NCBI RefSeq assembly: GCF_000974445.1
Contig: NZ_BBOJ01000007.1
Coordinates: 248,001-312,000 of the forward strand
From: Lentzea aerocolonigenes
GTDB lineage: Bacteria > Actinomycetota > Actinomycetes > Mycobacteriales > Pseudonocardiaceae
DNA: 64,000 nucleotides
Direction of reading: 5' to 3'
How positions within the stretch are numbered: position 1 is the first letter of the stretch; every line of letters starts with the position of its first letter. Below, piece after piece: positions 51,650 to 59,522 of this stretch. The notes under the pieces were generated by a model that made no database searches, was not told the DNA's origin, and was given only the letters and a program-made list of their open reading frames with translations. The position numbers and the translations under genes are program-made.

Positions 51650-51729
51650 AACTTCTCCAGTCCGCGCACCGTCAGGCCCAGCACGACGAAACACCCGATC
51701 AGCAGCAACGCGTAGGCCAGGTCGGCCAT
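51646..51729 (-). CDS. 27-residue membrane peptide, first gene of kdp operon
   Basis: ATG 51729, GGGAG 7 nt upstream, stop overlapping the kdpF start. It encodes MADLAYALLLIGCFVVLGL followed by TVRGLEKL: one hydrophobic helix with a charged C terminus. The last residues (GLEKL) resemble the ending of similar small peptides I recall upstream of kdpF in other bacteria. Function unknown; its coupling to kdpF suggests a second accessory peptide of the potassium pump, or a leader whose translation controls kdpF. Confidence 0.72.
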   Translation of the reverse strand: MADLAYALLLIGCFVVLGLTVRGLEKL

Positions 51730-51804
51730 ACGCCGCTCCCTTCAACGACAAGGCTTCTTGTTGACGCTCGGAAGCGTGCATCAGGAAACCCCTGACCAGG
51801 CGAT

Positions 51805-51832
51805 GCCTGACAACGTCCTTACGGCGTCAGGC
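51805..51832. promoter_or_regulatory. Inverted repeat upstream of kdp operon
   Basis: GCCTGAC (51805-51811) and GTCAGGC (51826-51832), 21 bp between centres, lie about 75 bp upstream of the first kdp gene, with further CCTGA copies nearer to it. A phosphorylated KdpE binding region is the natural guess. No clear -10 was found. Confidence 0.45.
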
Positions 51833-51920
51833 CCGGCGTTTACGCGTTCTTGAGGCCGGGGAGACGTGGGTCTCATCCGATGGGGCCAGCGCGGGTGACG
51901 GTGTGTGAGATCGTCGATCG

Positions 51921-52511
51921 ATGACGGTGCTGAACGAGGTCGCCGCGCTGCTCCCCGCCCAGGGACTGGTCGCGGTCGACGGAGTGGACGGCGCGGGCAA
52001 GACGACGTACTGCGACGAACTCGCCGCGGTGTTGCGGGCGCAGGGCCGTGCCGTGGTGCGCGCGTCGGTGGACGACTTCCACCACCCGCGGGCCCGGCGC
52101 TGGCAGCGGGGCCGGACGTCGCCGGAGGGGTTCTTCCTGGACAGCTTCGACTACGAGCGGTTCACCGACCACCTGCTCAGACCGTTCGCGGCCGGGCGAC
52201 CGTTCCGGCGCGCGAGCCACGACCTGGAGACCGACGAGTACGTGGACGCCGAGGCCGAGGTCGCGCCACCGTCCGCGCTCCTGCTGGTGGACGGGATCTT
52301 CCTGCACCGCGACGAACTCGTGGACCACTGGGACTTCTCGGTGTTCCTGTCCGTCGACTTCGCGGTGTCGGTGGGGCGCATGGCGTTGCGCGACGGCAGC
52401 CCGCCCGACCCGGACGACCCGCGCAACCGCCGGTACGTCGAGGGACAGCGGCTGTACTTCGCTCGGTGCGATCCGGCCCGTCGTGCCGACCTGGTGATCG
52501 ACCACAACTGA
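51921..52511 (+). CDS. Nucleoside/uridine kinase-like P-loop protein
   Basis: A 196-residue protein. Walker A VDGVDGAGKTTYCDELA (P-loop near residues 21-28), then VRASVDDFHHPRARRW with the Asp-Asp-Phe-His of the uridine kinase/phosphoribulokinase group, and LLVDGIFLHRDEL as the Walker B region. It ends YFARCDPARRADLVIDHN. Size and motifs fit a uridine kinase-like small-molecule kinase acting in the cytoplasm. It is divergent from the kdp operon and followed 15 bp later by a leaderless zinc-ribbon gene. Confidence 0.87.
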   Translation: MTVLNEVAALLPAQGLVAVDGVDGAGKTTYCDELAAVLRAQGRAVVRASVDDFHHPRARRWQRGRTSPEGFFLDSFDYERFTDHLLRPFAAGRPFRRASHDLETDEYVDAEAEVAPPSALLLVDGIFLHRDELVDHWDFSVFLSVDFAVSVGRMALRDGSPPDPDDPRNRRYVEGQRLYFARCDPARRADLVIDHN

Positions 52512-52526
52512 AGTACGGTGTCGGGC

Positions 52527-52682
52527 GTGACCGAGCCGGCGAAGAAGACCGTCCAACTGCCCCAGTGCCCGCAGTGCGAGTCCGACGACCTGCGGCCCTA
52601 CGGCAACGGCTCCAAGTGGATCTGCCCGAGCTGCCGGTTCCTGGCGCCGTGCTGCGAACCGGACACCGCCTGCCACTGGTAG
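52527..52682 (+). CDS. 51-residue zinc-ribbon protein
   Basis: GTG 52527 follows TACGGT (52514-52519) by 7 nt, the leaderless promoter pattern seen elsewhere in the window. The peptide has two Cys pairs, QCPQCESDDLRPYG and WICPSCRFLAPCC, making a rubredoxin-type zinc knuckle, and ends TACHW. It is too small for an enzyme; a nucleic-acid- or protein-binding role is likely. The overlapping frame starting TPAKK shows the usual third-position G/C of coding sequence. Confidence 0.72.
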   Translation: MTEPAKKTVQLPQCPQCESDDLRPYGNGSKWICPSCRFLAPCCEPDTACHW

Positions 52683-52742
52683 TCGGCAACGGTGTGGTCA
52701 ACACCGTCCCCGAGGTGCGCACCGCGTGATATCCACTCGCAC

Positions 52743-54233
52743 GTGACCGAGCCAGTGCGCCGCGAGGATACGTGGCACCGGACAGCCCGCGACTGCTACC
52801 CGGACCCGTACCGGATCATGCGGATCCAGTTCCCGATCGTCGAGGAGCTGCGCGGCACTCCGCGTGAGACGTGGCCGCAGCCAGACTCCTTGCCTACGGC
52901 TCTGGGCTACCTGGCCGAGACGTTCGAGGACTGCGGCTGGGACGACCTGGCCCTGCGGGTGCACCAGGAGATCCTCGAACTGCAACGGGGCCGCCCGGAG
53001 CAGACGCTGCGGGCGCTGACGGCGATCCGCGGGAACCTCGTGCGGCAGGAGCTCCACGAGGAGGCGATGCGGGCCGCCCACGAGGAGTACGAGTTCGCGA
53101 AGCAGCGCGGCAAGCACGAGGTCGCGCACACGGCCAAGTACTGGGTGACCAACGTCCTCGGCAAGCTCGGCCGGCACGAGGAGGCGGCGCGCATCGCCCG
53201 CGAGTCGGTGGCGGAACGGCGCGAGTGGCCACCGTCCAAGAAGGACCGCTCGGCGGTCTACCAGCTCGCACACGCCCATGTGGAGTACGCGCACCGCCTC
53301 ATGAGGATCAGGTCGTACGAGCAGGCCGTCGCCCCGCTGGAGGAAGCCGCGGCCTTCTGGCGTGAACGCGCCTGGGACGACGCCGCGAGTCTCTACACCG
53401 TGCTCGACGAGCTCTGCGCTCTTCACCTGCGTCTGGGCAACCTCGACGAGGCCCTGAGGTGCCACACCGAAGGCGTCGCCGCGATCAGGACCCGCGCGGA
53501 GCGGCGGGGTGAGCTCGAGTTCCTCGGCCACCTCGGCGGCGTGCTCAACAACCACGGCAACCGGCTGCACGCCCTCGGACTCGACGAGGAGGCGCTCACG
53601 GCGGCCCAGGAATCGGTCGAGTGGTACCGGAAGTACGCCGCGAAAGCCCCTGCGCCGACGGGGAAACTGTGGCTGAAGCTGGCGATCGCGCTCACGAGCC
53701 TCGGCAGCCGGCTGGACGACGTGGGCAGGTTCGACGAGGCACTCGACGCCAACGACGAGTCCATCGCTCTCATCACCGAGCGCGTGGACGGCGCCGACGG
53801 GCAGGCGGAGCTGGCACGGGCGTGGACGAACCGGGCCAGCGCCCTGATCGCCCTCAGTTCCTTCACCGAAGCCGGTGAGGCTGCGGCGAAAGGTCTGGAG
53901 CTCTACCATGCGGCGGACGGCAAAGCCATGGCGCGCAACACCTTCGCCCTGGCTTCCGCACACGCGGGCAACCACGACGTGGCACTGGAGGCGTCACTGC
54001 GGTCGGTCGCCGAGTACCGGGAGTGGAGCGCGGACGACGCTCACGAGTACGGCGGCCTGCTGGCCGACGCGCTCACCGACCACGCCCTGATCCGCCTTCT
54101 GCGCTCCGAACGCGCCGAGGCCGAGGCCGCCATCACGGAGTCCATCGCCCTGCACGAAACGCTCGTCGCCGCCAATCCTGGCCGCTACCAACGTGAACTC
54201 GACCGCGCGCGTGCGGTCGCCGCCCGGATCTGA
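52743..54233 (+). CDS. Tetratricopeptide-repeat protein
   Basis: A 496-residue soluble protein from GTG 52743. It consists of consecutive TPR-type helix pairs, with repeats such as ALRVHQEILELQRGRPEQTL, EALTAAQESVEWYRKYA, FDEALDANDESIALITERV and EAAITESIALHETLVAA. There is no catalytic motif or membrane helix. A short N-terminal region (WHRTARDCYPDPYRIMRIQF) precedes the repeats. Such proteins act as protein-binding scaffolds or regulators, often near signalling or toxin systems in actinobacteria; nothing adjacent fixes the partner. A hairpin terminator follows the stop codon. Confidence 0.85.
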   Translation: MTEPVRREDTWHRTARDCYPDPYRIMRIQFPIVEELRGTPRETWPQPDSLPTALGYLAETFEDCGWDDLALRVHQEILELQRGRPEQTLRALTAIRGNLVRQELHEEAMRAAHEEYEFAKQRGKHEVAHTAKYWVTNVLGKLGRHEEAARIARESVAERREWPPSKKDRSAVYQLAHAHVEYAHRLMRIRSYEQAVAPLEEAAAFWRERAWDDAASLYTVLDELCALHLRLGNLDEALRCHTEGVAAIRTRAERRGELEFLGHLGGVLNNHGNRLHALGLDEEALTAAQESVEWYRKYAAKAPAPTGKLWLKLAIALTSLGSRLDDVGRFDEALDANDESIALITERVDGADGQAELARAWTNRASALIALSSFTEAGEAAAKGLELYHAADGKAMARNTFALASAHAGNHDVALEASLRSVAEYREWSADDAHEYGGLLADALTDHALIRLLRSERAEAEAAITESIALHETLVAANPGRYQRELDRARAVAARI

Positions 54234-54243
54234 GAACGCGAAA

Positions 54244-54267
54244 GGGCACCGCCCGAAAGCGGTGCCC
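54244..54267. terminator. Bidirectional terminator
   Basis: Perfect 9-bp stem GGGCACCGC / GCGGTGCCC with a CCGAAA loop, between the convergent TPR (ends 54233) and metalloprotease (ends 54283) genes. Confidence 0.85.
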
Positions 54268-54282
54268 CGTCGTCACGTCAGA

Positions 54283-55239
54283 TCACTTGCCGCTGCGGTA
54301 CGCCGTCCAGGCGCTCTGCATGCGGCTGTTCTGGCCGTTGGTGAACTGGTTGTAGCAGGAGTCGTACGAGTAGTCCATGTAGTTGTGGATCGGGTCGAGC
54401 CCCGCCAGACGGCAGGAGTCGCGGCCTTCCGGGCACCCCGAGGTGGAGCTCTTCTGCGCCGGGGTGTCGGCGACCTCGTCGTTGGTCGCGGTGCAGCCGC
54501 CCTGGAAGGTGTGCCAGAGGCCCATCCAGTGACCGGTCTCGTGCGTGAGCGTCTTGCCCAGGTTGAAGTTCGTCGCCGAACCGCCCGGAACGCTCGTGTA
54601 CTTGATGACCACGCCGTCCATCTTCGGGTCACCGGCGTACCAGTTCGGGAACGTCGCGAACCCGAGGTTGCTGGTGTCGGTCGACCACACGTTGAGCGTC
54701 GAGGCCGTGCCCACGCGCGTGGCCGTCTTCATCGCCCGTTCCGTCGACGCGGTGTCCACGCCGGTGAACCAGGTGTTGTTCGACCAGCGCTTGGTCTCCT
54801 GCAGGACGAACTTGAACCCGGTGTTGGCGGCCGTTCCCGGAAGCTCGGAACCGGCGAAACCCTGGTTCAGGACCTCGATCTGCTTGGCGATGGTGGCGTC
54901 GGAAACCGCTCCGACCCCGCCCGTGCCGGTGACGACGTGGAACACGACCGGGATCGTGCCGCCCACCGCCGCCGCGGAGAGATCGGTGCGGTTGAGCGCC
55001 TTCTCCGCGATCTTCTTGCGCAGGTCGGCGTTCATCCGAGCCGCCTCGGCGTCGCTGACCTCGTTGCGCTCCTGGCCGTGGCTGCCGGGCAGCGCACGGG
55101 CCGTGGCGTGCTCGTCCGCGCACATGACCGAGTCACCGGACGCGGTCGCGGCCGGAGAGCCGCCGAGCAGGGTGATCGCGCCCGCTGCGAGCAGACCGGC
55201 CGCGAGGGCCGAGTGGGCGCGCTTTTTCGTTTGGAACAT
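54283..55239 (-). CDS. Secreted M43-type zinc metalloprotease (pappalysin family)
   Basis: A 318-residue exported protein from ATG 55239, with GGAGG 8 nt upstream. Signal peptide MFQTKKRAHSALAAGLLAAG and a hydrophobic stretch to about residue 34, then a propeptide with EVSDAEAARMNADLRKKIA. The zinc site is HETGHWMGLWH (HExxHxxGxxH), and the Met-turn lies in HNYMDYSYDSCYN, as in cytophagalysins and pappalysins. Cys residues in GGCTATNDEV and TSGCPEGRDSC probably form disulfides. A secreted endopeptidase likely cleaving proteins outside the cell, perhaps processed by loss of the propeptide. Confidence 0.92.
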   Translation of the reverse strand: MFQTKKRAHSALAAGLLAAGAITLLGGSPAATASGDSVMCADEHATARALPGSHGQERNEVSDAEAARMNADLRKKIAEKALNRTDLSAAAVGGTIPVVFHVVTGTGGVGAVSDATIAKQIEVLNQGFAGSELPGTAANTGFKFVLQETKRWSNNTWFTGVDTASTERAMKTATRVGTASTLNVWSTDTSNLGFATFPNWYAGDPKMDGVVIKYTSVPGGSATNFNLGKTLTHETGHWMGLWHTFQGGCTATNDEVADTPAQKSSTSGCPEGRDSCRLAGLDPIHNYMDYSYDSCYNQFTNGQNSRMQSAWTAYRSGK

Positions 55240-55308
55240 TGAACTTTCCTCCATGCAGGGTGGAGGAATAGTGACTCACGCATGGGTCCTTTGTGGATCT
55301 TGACGTTT

Positions 55309-56412
55309 TCACAGAATACGAACGTCGTAGGCCGGAAGGCCGCTCCACCACCGTGCGTAACGCTTGTAGACCTGCGGTTCGCGGTCGCCGAGGAGCTTGC
55401 GGAGCTCGGCCGCCTCCTGCGCCAGACCGGCCCAGTCGTCGTCGCCCAACGCGTGGAAAGCGGTTGCCTCAACGCTTCCGTCCTCGGCCGGGCGCCAGAC
55501 CCCGGCCACGTGACCGTCGACGAGCAGCGTCGGCAGGGTGTCGCCGTTGTTGCGGATGACTACTTTGCGGTACTGCTCGGGGATGATCCGGCTGCGGTCC
55601 GCGTAGGCGAGCAACGTGCTGTCCCACATGGCCATCAGCCGTGGCGGCGCCGGGGTGTCTTCGTCCGGGATTGTCCGATTTGGAACGTCGTAGTGCTCGC
55701 CGGTCTGCACCACGTCGACCAGCTCCAGCGCCTCCCTGATCGCACCGCGCGGCAGCATGGTGAACTGGTTCAGGTCGAGCACGGTCGCGGGCCCGAACCC
55801 CGTCAGGTAGCGGCGCAGCAGTTCGGCCAGGCACTCCAACCGTTCCCGCGGCTCGGTCGCAACGGACTGGTAGGCCGGTCGCAGCCCGAACGACCACGGC
55901 CCGCCCGTCGGCGCGTGCACGAGCCCGGCGTAGGTGCGCAGCGCCCACCACACACCGGGCTGCCCGACGTCGCCGACGTGCGAGTGCAGCAGTTCCTCGA
56001 CCTCCGCCTTCTGGCGGGGTGTCCGCGCGAACTCCAGCAGGTGCTCCAGCAGCGCGTCGGCTTGCTCGACCGTGATGTCCATGCCCTTGAACCGCTTGTC
56101 GTACAGCCGGGAGGCGCGCAACGCGGGCAGCATCGCGTGGTGGAACACCTCCCGGTCGGCCGCCGTGACGGCGTGCAGGGTGAGCCGCATCAGCGACGCC
56201 TTGCGGACCACCCCGCTCGTGAACGCCTCGTCCAGGTCCGCGGGGTCGAAGCCCTCGATCCGGTTCCACAGCGCGATGTACGGTGACGCCGGCTCCTGCG
56301 CCTGGATCGCCACGATCCTGTCCACGGCGGTCACGACGTCGACCGGTTCACGCCGCAGCAGCATCTGCCGGTCGAGCGTGGCGCGGTTGAGCTGACGTGC
56401 CGTGAAGGTCAT
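55309..56412 (-). CDS. AlkZ-like DNA glycosylase (HTH_42 winged-helix family)
   Basis: A 367-residue protein composed of tandem winged helices (DUF1006/HTH_42). The QxQ motif required for interstrand cross-link and alkyl-base excision in AlkZ and YcaQ is present as Gln37-Ala-Gln39 in VAIQAQEPASPYIALWNR. Further family stretches are LDEAFTSGVVRKASLMRLT and GPATVLDLNQFT. Expected role: excision of bulky alkylated bases or cross-links, in some streptomycetes as self-resistance to a genotoxic product. No natural-product genes are in the window. ATG at 56412, 15 bp from the MmpL stop, so the two may be cotranscribed. Confidence 0.82.
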   Translation of the reverse strand: MTFTARQLNRATLDRQMLLRREPVDVVTAVDRIVAIQAQEPASPYIALWNRIEGFDPADLDEAFTSGVVRKASLMRLTLHAVTAADREVFHHAMLPALRASRLYDKRFKGMDITVEQADALLEHLLEFARTPRQKAEVEELLHSHVGDVGQPGVWWALRTYAGLVHAPTGGPWSFGLRPAYQSVATEPRERLECLAELLRRYLTGFGPATVLDLNQFTMLPRGAIREALELVDVVQTGEHYDVPNRTIPDEDTPAPPRLMAMWDSTLLAYADRSRIIPEQYRKVVIRNNGDTLPTLLVDGHVAGVWRPAEDGSVEATAFHALGDDDWAGLAQEAAELRKLLGDREPQVYKRYARWWSGLPAYDVRIL

Positions 56413-56427
56413 GCCCGCGATCCTGGC

Positions 56428-58404
56428 TCACCGCAGCTTCGACGGCCACCAGATTCGCCCGCCGATGTCCACCGACAGCGCCGGGACGAGCAACGACCGC
56501 ACCAGCAACGTGTCGAGCAGGACACCGAACGCCACGATGAACGCGATCTGCGTGAGGAACAGGATCGGCAGCACGGCGAGCGCGGCGAACGTCGCCGCCA
56601 GCACCACACCGGCCGACGTGATCACACCACCGGTCAGACTGAGACCGCGCAGGGTCCCCTCGACCGTGCCGAGTCGCTGAGTCTCCTCGCGGACCCTGGT
56701 CATCAGGAAGATGTTGTAGTCGATACCCAGTGCCACCAGGAACACGAACCCGAACAGCGGCACCACCGGGTCCGAGCCGGGGAAGTCGAAGACGTGGTTG
56801 AACACCAGCGCCGAGACGCCCATCGTGGCCGCGAACGACAACACGACCGTCGCGATCAGCAGCAACGGCGCGAGCAACGACCGCAGCAGCAGCGCCAGCA
56901 CCAGGAAGATCACGACCAGCACGATCGGGATGATCAGCAACCGGTCGTGCTCGGACGTCGTCCTGGTGTCGAGCAACGTCGCCGTCTGCCCGCCGACCTT
57001 GGTGTCGTCGATCCCGTGCACCGCCGCACGAATGCGCTCGACCGTCGCGACCGCCGCATCGGAGTCCGGCGCGTCCTTCAGCGTGGCCTCGATCCGGACC
57101 AGGCCGTCCGCCGTGCCGCTGGGCCTGACGTCGGCCACGCCGTCCACCTTGGACTTCGCCAGCACCTCGGCGGTCCTGCCCTCGGGCGCGATGATCACGG
57201 TCGGCGAGCCGGTGCCGCCGGGGAAGTGCCTCGACAGGACCTCCTGTCCCGCAACGGACTCGACCTCGGTCAGGAACACGTCGGACTGGGCGGTGCCGGA
57301 CGCCTTGAGCTGCGGCAGGAACGCGGCGCCCGCGAGCAGCACCAGCGCCGTGACGATCCAGATCGCCCGCGGCCTGCGGCGCACCAGCCCGGCCACGCGT
57401 CCCCAGAGCCCGGTCGTCTCCGGGTGCGGTGAGCCGAGCTTCGGCGAGAACGGCCAGAACGCGCCGCGCCCGATCAGCGCGAGCGTCGCGGGCAGGAACG
57501 TCATCGTGGTCAGCAACGCCGCGCCGATGCCGATGGCCGCGACGGGCCCGAGCCCCTTGTTGGAGTCGAGGTCGCTGAACAGCAGGCACAGCACGCCGAG
57601 GATGACCGTGCCGGCCGATGCCGCGATGGGCTCAATGGTGCCGCGCCAGGCCGTGCGGATCGCCGTGTACTTGTCCTCGGTGTCACGCAGTTCCTCGCGG
57701 AACCTCGACACGAGCAACAACGCGTAGTCCGTCGCCGCGCCGAACACGAGGATCGAGAGAATGCCCTGGCTTTGGCCGTTGAGCGCCAGCACGTCGTTCT
57801 TGGCGAGCAAGTACACGACGAAGCTGGCGAGTCCGAGCGCGAACACCGCCGACACGAGCACGACGACCGGCAGCAGCGGACTGCGGTAGACCACGAGCAG
57901 GATCAACGCGACCACCGCGCCCGCGACGATCAGCAGCAACCCGTCGATCCCGCCGAACGCCTCGACGAGGTCGGCGACCTGCGCGGCAGGCCCGGTGACC
58001 AGCACCGTCAGCCCTGCCGGAGCGCCACGCGCGCCGTCGCGCAGCTGCACCACCGAGTCGCGGACCTCCTTCGAGGGGTCGAGCAGCACCACGATCTGGG
58101 CGGCGTCCTTGTCGTTGGGCGCGGGGATCACCGGCGACGCCTGGAAGCCCTTGCCTCGGTCGGCGAGGAACTTCCTGTCCTCGTCGGTCAGTCCGCCGGA
58201 CCGTTCGACCACGACGATCGCCGGGATCGCGTTGGTGCGCTGGAACTTCTTCTGCAGCTCCGCGACCTGCGTGGACTCGGCGGAGTTCGGCAGGAACGCG
58301 CTGCTGTCGTTCTCCGCCACCTCCGACAGCTTGCCCGCGTACGGCCCGGTGAAGCCACCCAGCGCCAGCCAGACCACGAGCAGGACCCCGGCGAGGACTC
58401 GCAT
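56428..58404 (-). CDS. MmpL-family RND transporter
   Basis: A 658-residue inner-membrane protein with about 11-12 helices and two extracytoplasmic porter-like domains (about 30-160 and 380-490). Conserved MMPL blocks: VFGAATDYALLLVSRFREEL after the first helix bundle and ALGIDYNIFLMTRVREE in the second, both carrying the membrane Asp-Tyr used for proton coupling. GAAGGA lies upstream of ATG 58404. It exports a lipid, glycolipid or drug. The divergent MarR gene with a double operator (58415-58443) is the probable regulator. Shorter than mycobacterial MmpL (about 950) but typical for actinobacterial MMPL exporters. Confidence 0.93.
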   Translation of the reverse strand: MRVLAGVLLVVWLALGGFTGPYAGKLSEVAENDSSAFLPNSAESTQVAELQKKFQRTNAIPAIVVVERSGGLTDEDRKFLADRGKGFQASPVIPAPNDKDAAQIVVLLDPSKEVRDSVVQLRDGARGAPAGLTVLVTGPAAQVADLVEAFGGIDGLLLIVAGAVVALILLVVYRSPLLPVVVLVSAVFALGLASFVVYLLAKNDVLALNGQSQGILSILVFGAATDYALLLVSRFREELRDTEDKYTAIRTAWRGTIEPIAASAGTVILGVLCLLFSDLDSNKGLGPVAAIGIGAALLTTMTFLPATLALIGRGAFWPFSPKLGSPHPETTGLWGRVAGLVRRRPRAIWIVTALVLLAGAAFLPQLKASGTAQSDVFLTEVESVAGQEVLSRHFPGGTGSPTVIIAPEGRTAEVLAKSKVDGVADVRPSGTADGLVRIEATLKDAPDSDAAVATVERIRAAVHGIDDTKVGGQTATLLDTRTTSEHDRLLIIPIVLVVIFLVLALLLRSLLAPLLLIATVVLSFAATMGVSALVFNHVFDFPGSDPVVPLFGFVFLVALGIDYNIFLMTRVREETQRLGTVEGTLRGLSLTGGVITSAGVVLAATFAALAVLPILFLTQIAFIVAFGVLLDTLLVRSLLVPALSVDIGGRIWWPSKLR

Positions 58405-58414
58405 CAGACATTCC

Positions 58415-58453
58415 TTCGATCGTCGAACGTTTCGATGGTCGAAACAGTATGCT
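58415..58453. promoter_or_regulatory. Double MarR operator with leaderless marR promoter
   Basis: TTCGATCGTCGAA (58415-58427) and TTCGATGGTCGAA (58431-58443) are palindromes with 5-bp arms and 3-nt spacers, starting 16 bp apart. The second extends to TTTCGA/TCGAAA. TATGCT (58448-58453) is the -10, 6 nt before the GTG start at 58460. The sites cover the region between the divergent mmpL and marR starts. Confidence 0.72.
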
Positions 58454-58459
58454 GAGACG

Positions 58460-58957
58460 GTGAGCGAGGCAAGTGACTACGACCTGAGCATGCTCGTGCG
58501 CGCGTTGGTCATGGAGTCGAACCGGTTCCTGGAGATCTTCAGCGCGGCGCACGAGCTGCACACCACCGACATGACGGCCCTGAACCTGATCATGACGGCC
58601 CGCTCCCCCATGACACCCGGCGCGCTCGCGAAGGCGCTCAACCTCAGCGCCTCCGCGACGACGTCCGTGCTGGACCGGCTGGCCAGAGCCGGTCACGTGG
58701 TCCGCGAACGCGACCCCGAAGACCGCCGCCGCGTCGAGCTGCGGGTCCTGTCCGACGCGCAGGCGCTCGCCGCGACGTTCTTCCAGCCGCTGGCGCGCGA
58801 GTACTCCCAGGCGTGGGAACGGCTCAGCCCCGCCGACCGCGAGGTCGTGGCGAGCTTCCTGAGCACCACGACCGAGGCGACGGCACGGGTGCGCGACGAG
58901 GTGATCGGTCAGCCCACCGGCAAACGGCGTCCGCAGACGAGCAGCAGCAACTCCTGA
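58460..58957 (+). CDS. MarR-family transcriptional regulator
   Basis: A 165-residue protein from GTG 58460, which follows the -10 TATGCT by 6 nt. The winged helix (residues 30-105) has MTPGALAKALNLSASATTSVL, then RLARAGHVVRERDPEDRRRVELR with the wing Arg-rich loop. It probably represses itself and the divergent MmpL exporter until a ligand binds. The C-terminal 16 codons overlap the convergent maleylpyruvate-isomerase-like gene by 49 bp. Confidence 0.92.
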   Translation: MSEASDYDLSMLVRALVMESNRFLEIFSAAHELHTTDMTALNLIMTARSPMTPGALAKALNLSASATTSVLDRLARAGHVVRERDPEDRRRVELRVLSDAQALAATFFQPLAREYSQAWERLSPADREVVASFLSTTTEATARVRDEVIGQPTGKRRPQTSSSNS

Positions 58958-59493
58958 GCGGGCCGCCGCAGCGGCTCGCCCTCGCCGAACGTCCAGTCGA
59001 GGTCCGTCGCCTCCAGCCGCTTGCCGTCGAGGTCTGCGCCGAAGTACTTGACGTGACGCTGACTCACGCCGCCGAGGACGATCCCGAGGCGCTCCGCCGG
59101 CACCCTGCGGTCGATGCCGAGCGCGACCGTGATGTCCAGGCCGTGGATGACGTCGTGCGACAGCGCCCCGGCCAGGCCGCCACCCGGTGGCGTCCAGGGG
59201 TGGTCGATGTTGGCCTTCAGCGCGCCGAGCAGCTCGTCGGTGGTCAGGTTTTCCGCGTCCTTGCGGGCCATGCGGTTCGAGGCGTGGTTGAACCTGCCGC
59301 CCGACTTCAGCATCTCCAGCAGCACTCGCGCGCCCGAGCTGCGGAACGGCAGCGTGGTGTGCGCGATGACGTGCTTCACGGTCCAGCCCTCGCACAGGCT
59401 GGGCGCGTCCCACTGCTCCTCGGTGAGGCCGCTCAGGAGTTCTGCCTGGTCACGCCGTTCCGCCGCCACCGCGGCCATGATGTCTTCGGTCAT
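58909..59493 (-). CDS. Maleylpyruvate isomerase / mycothiol-dependent enzyme family (DinB fold)
   Basis: A 194-residue protein beginning MTEDIMAAVAAERRDQAELL, with the family segment EEQWDAPSLCEGWTVKHVIAHT and the zinc ligands His in VKHVIAHT and LSHDVIHGLDITVALG. It ends DLDWTFGEGEPLRRPAQELL. Members use mycothiol, the actinobacterial thiol, in isomerisation or transfer reactions (established for maleylpyruvate isomerase). The substrate is unknown here. Convergent overlap of 49 bp with the MarR gene. Confidence 0.88.
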   Translation of the reverse strand: MTEDIMAAVAAERRDQAELLSGLTEEQWDAPSLCEGWTVKHVIAHTTLPFRSSGARVLLEMLKSGGRFNHASNRMARKDAENLTTDELLGALKANIDHPWTPPGGGLAGALSHDVIHGLDITVALGIDRRVPAERLGIVLGGVSQRHVKYFGADLDGKRLEATDLDWTFGEGEPLRRPAQELLLLVCGRRLPVG

Positions 59494-59522
59494 GCCCTAC
59501 GTACGGAACGGCGCGGCGAAAC

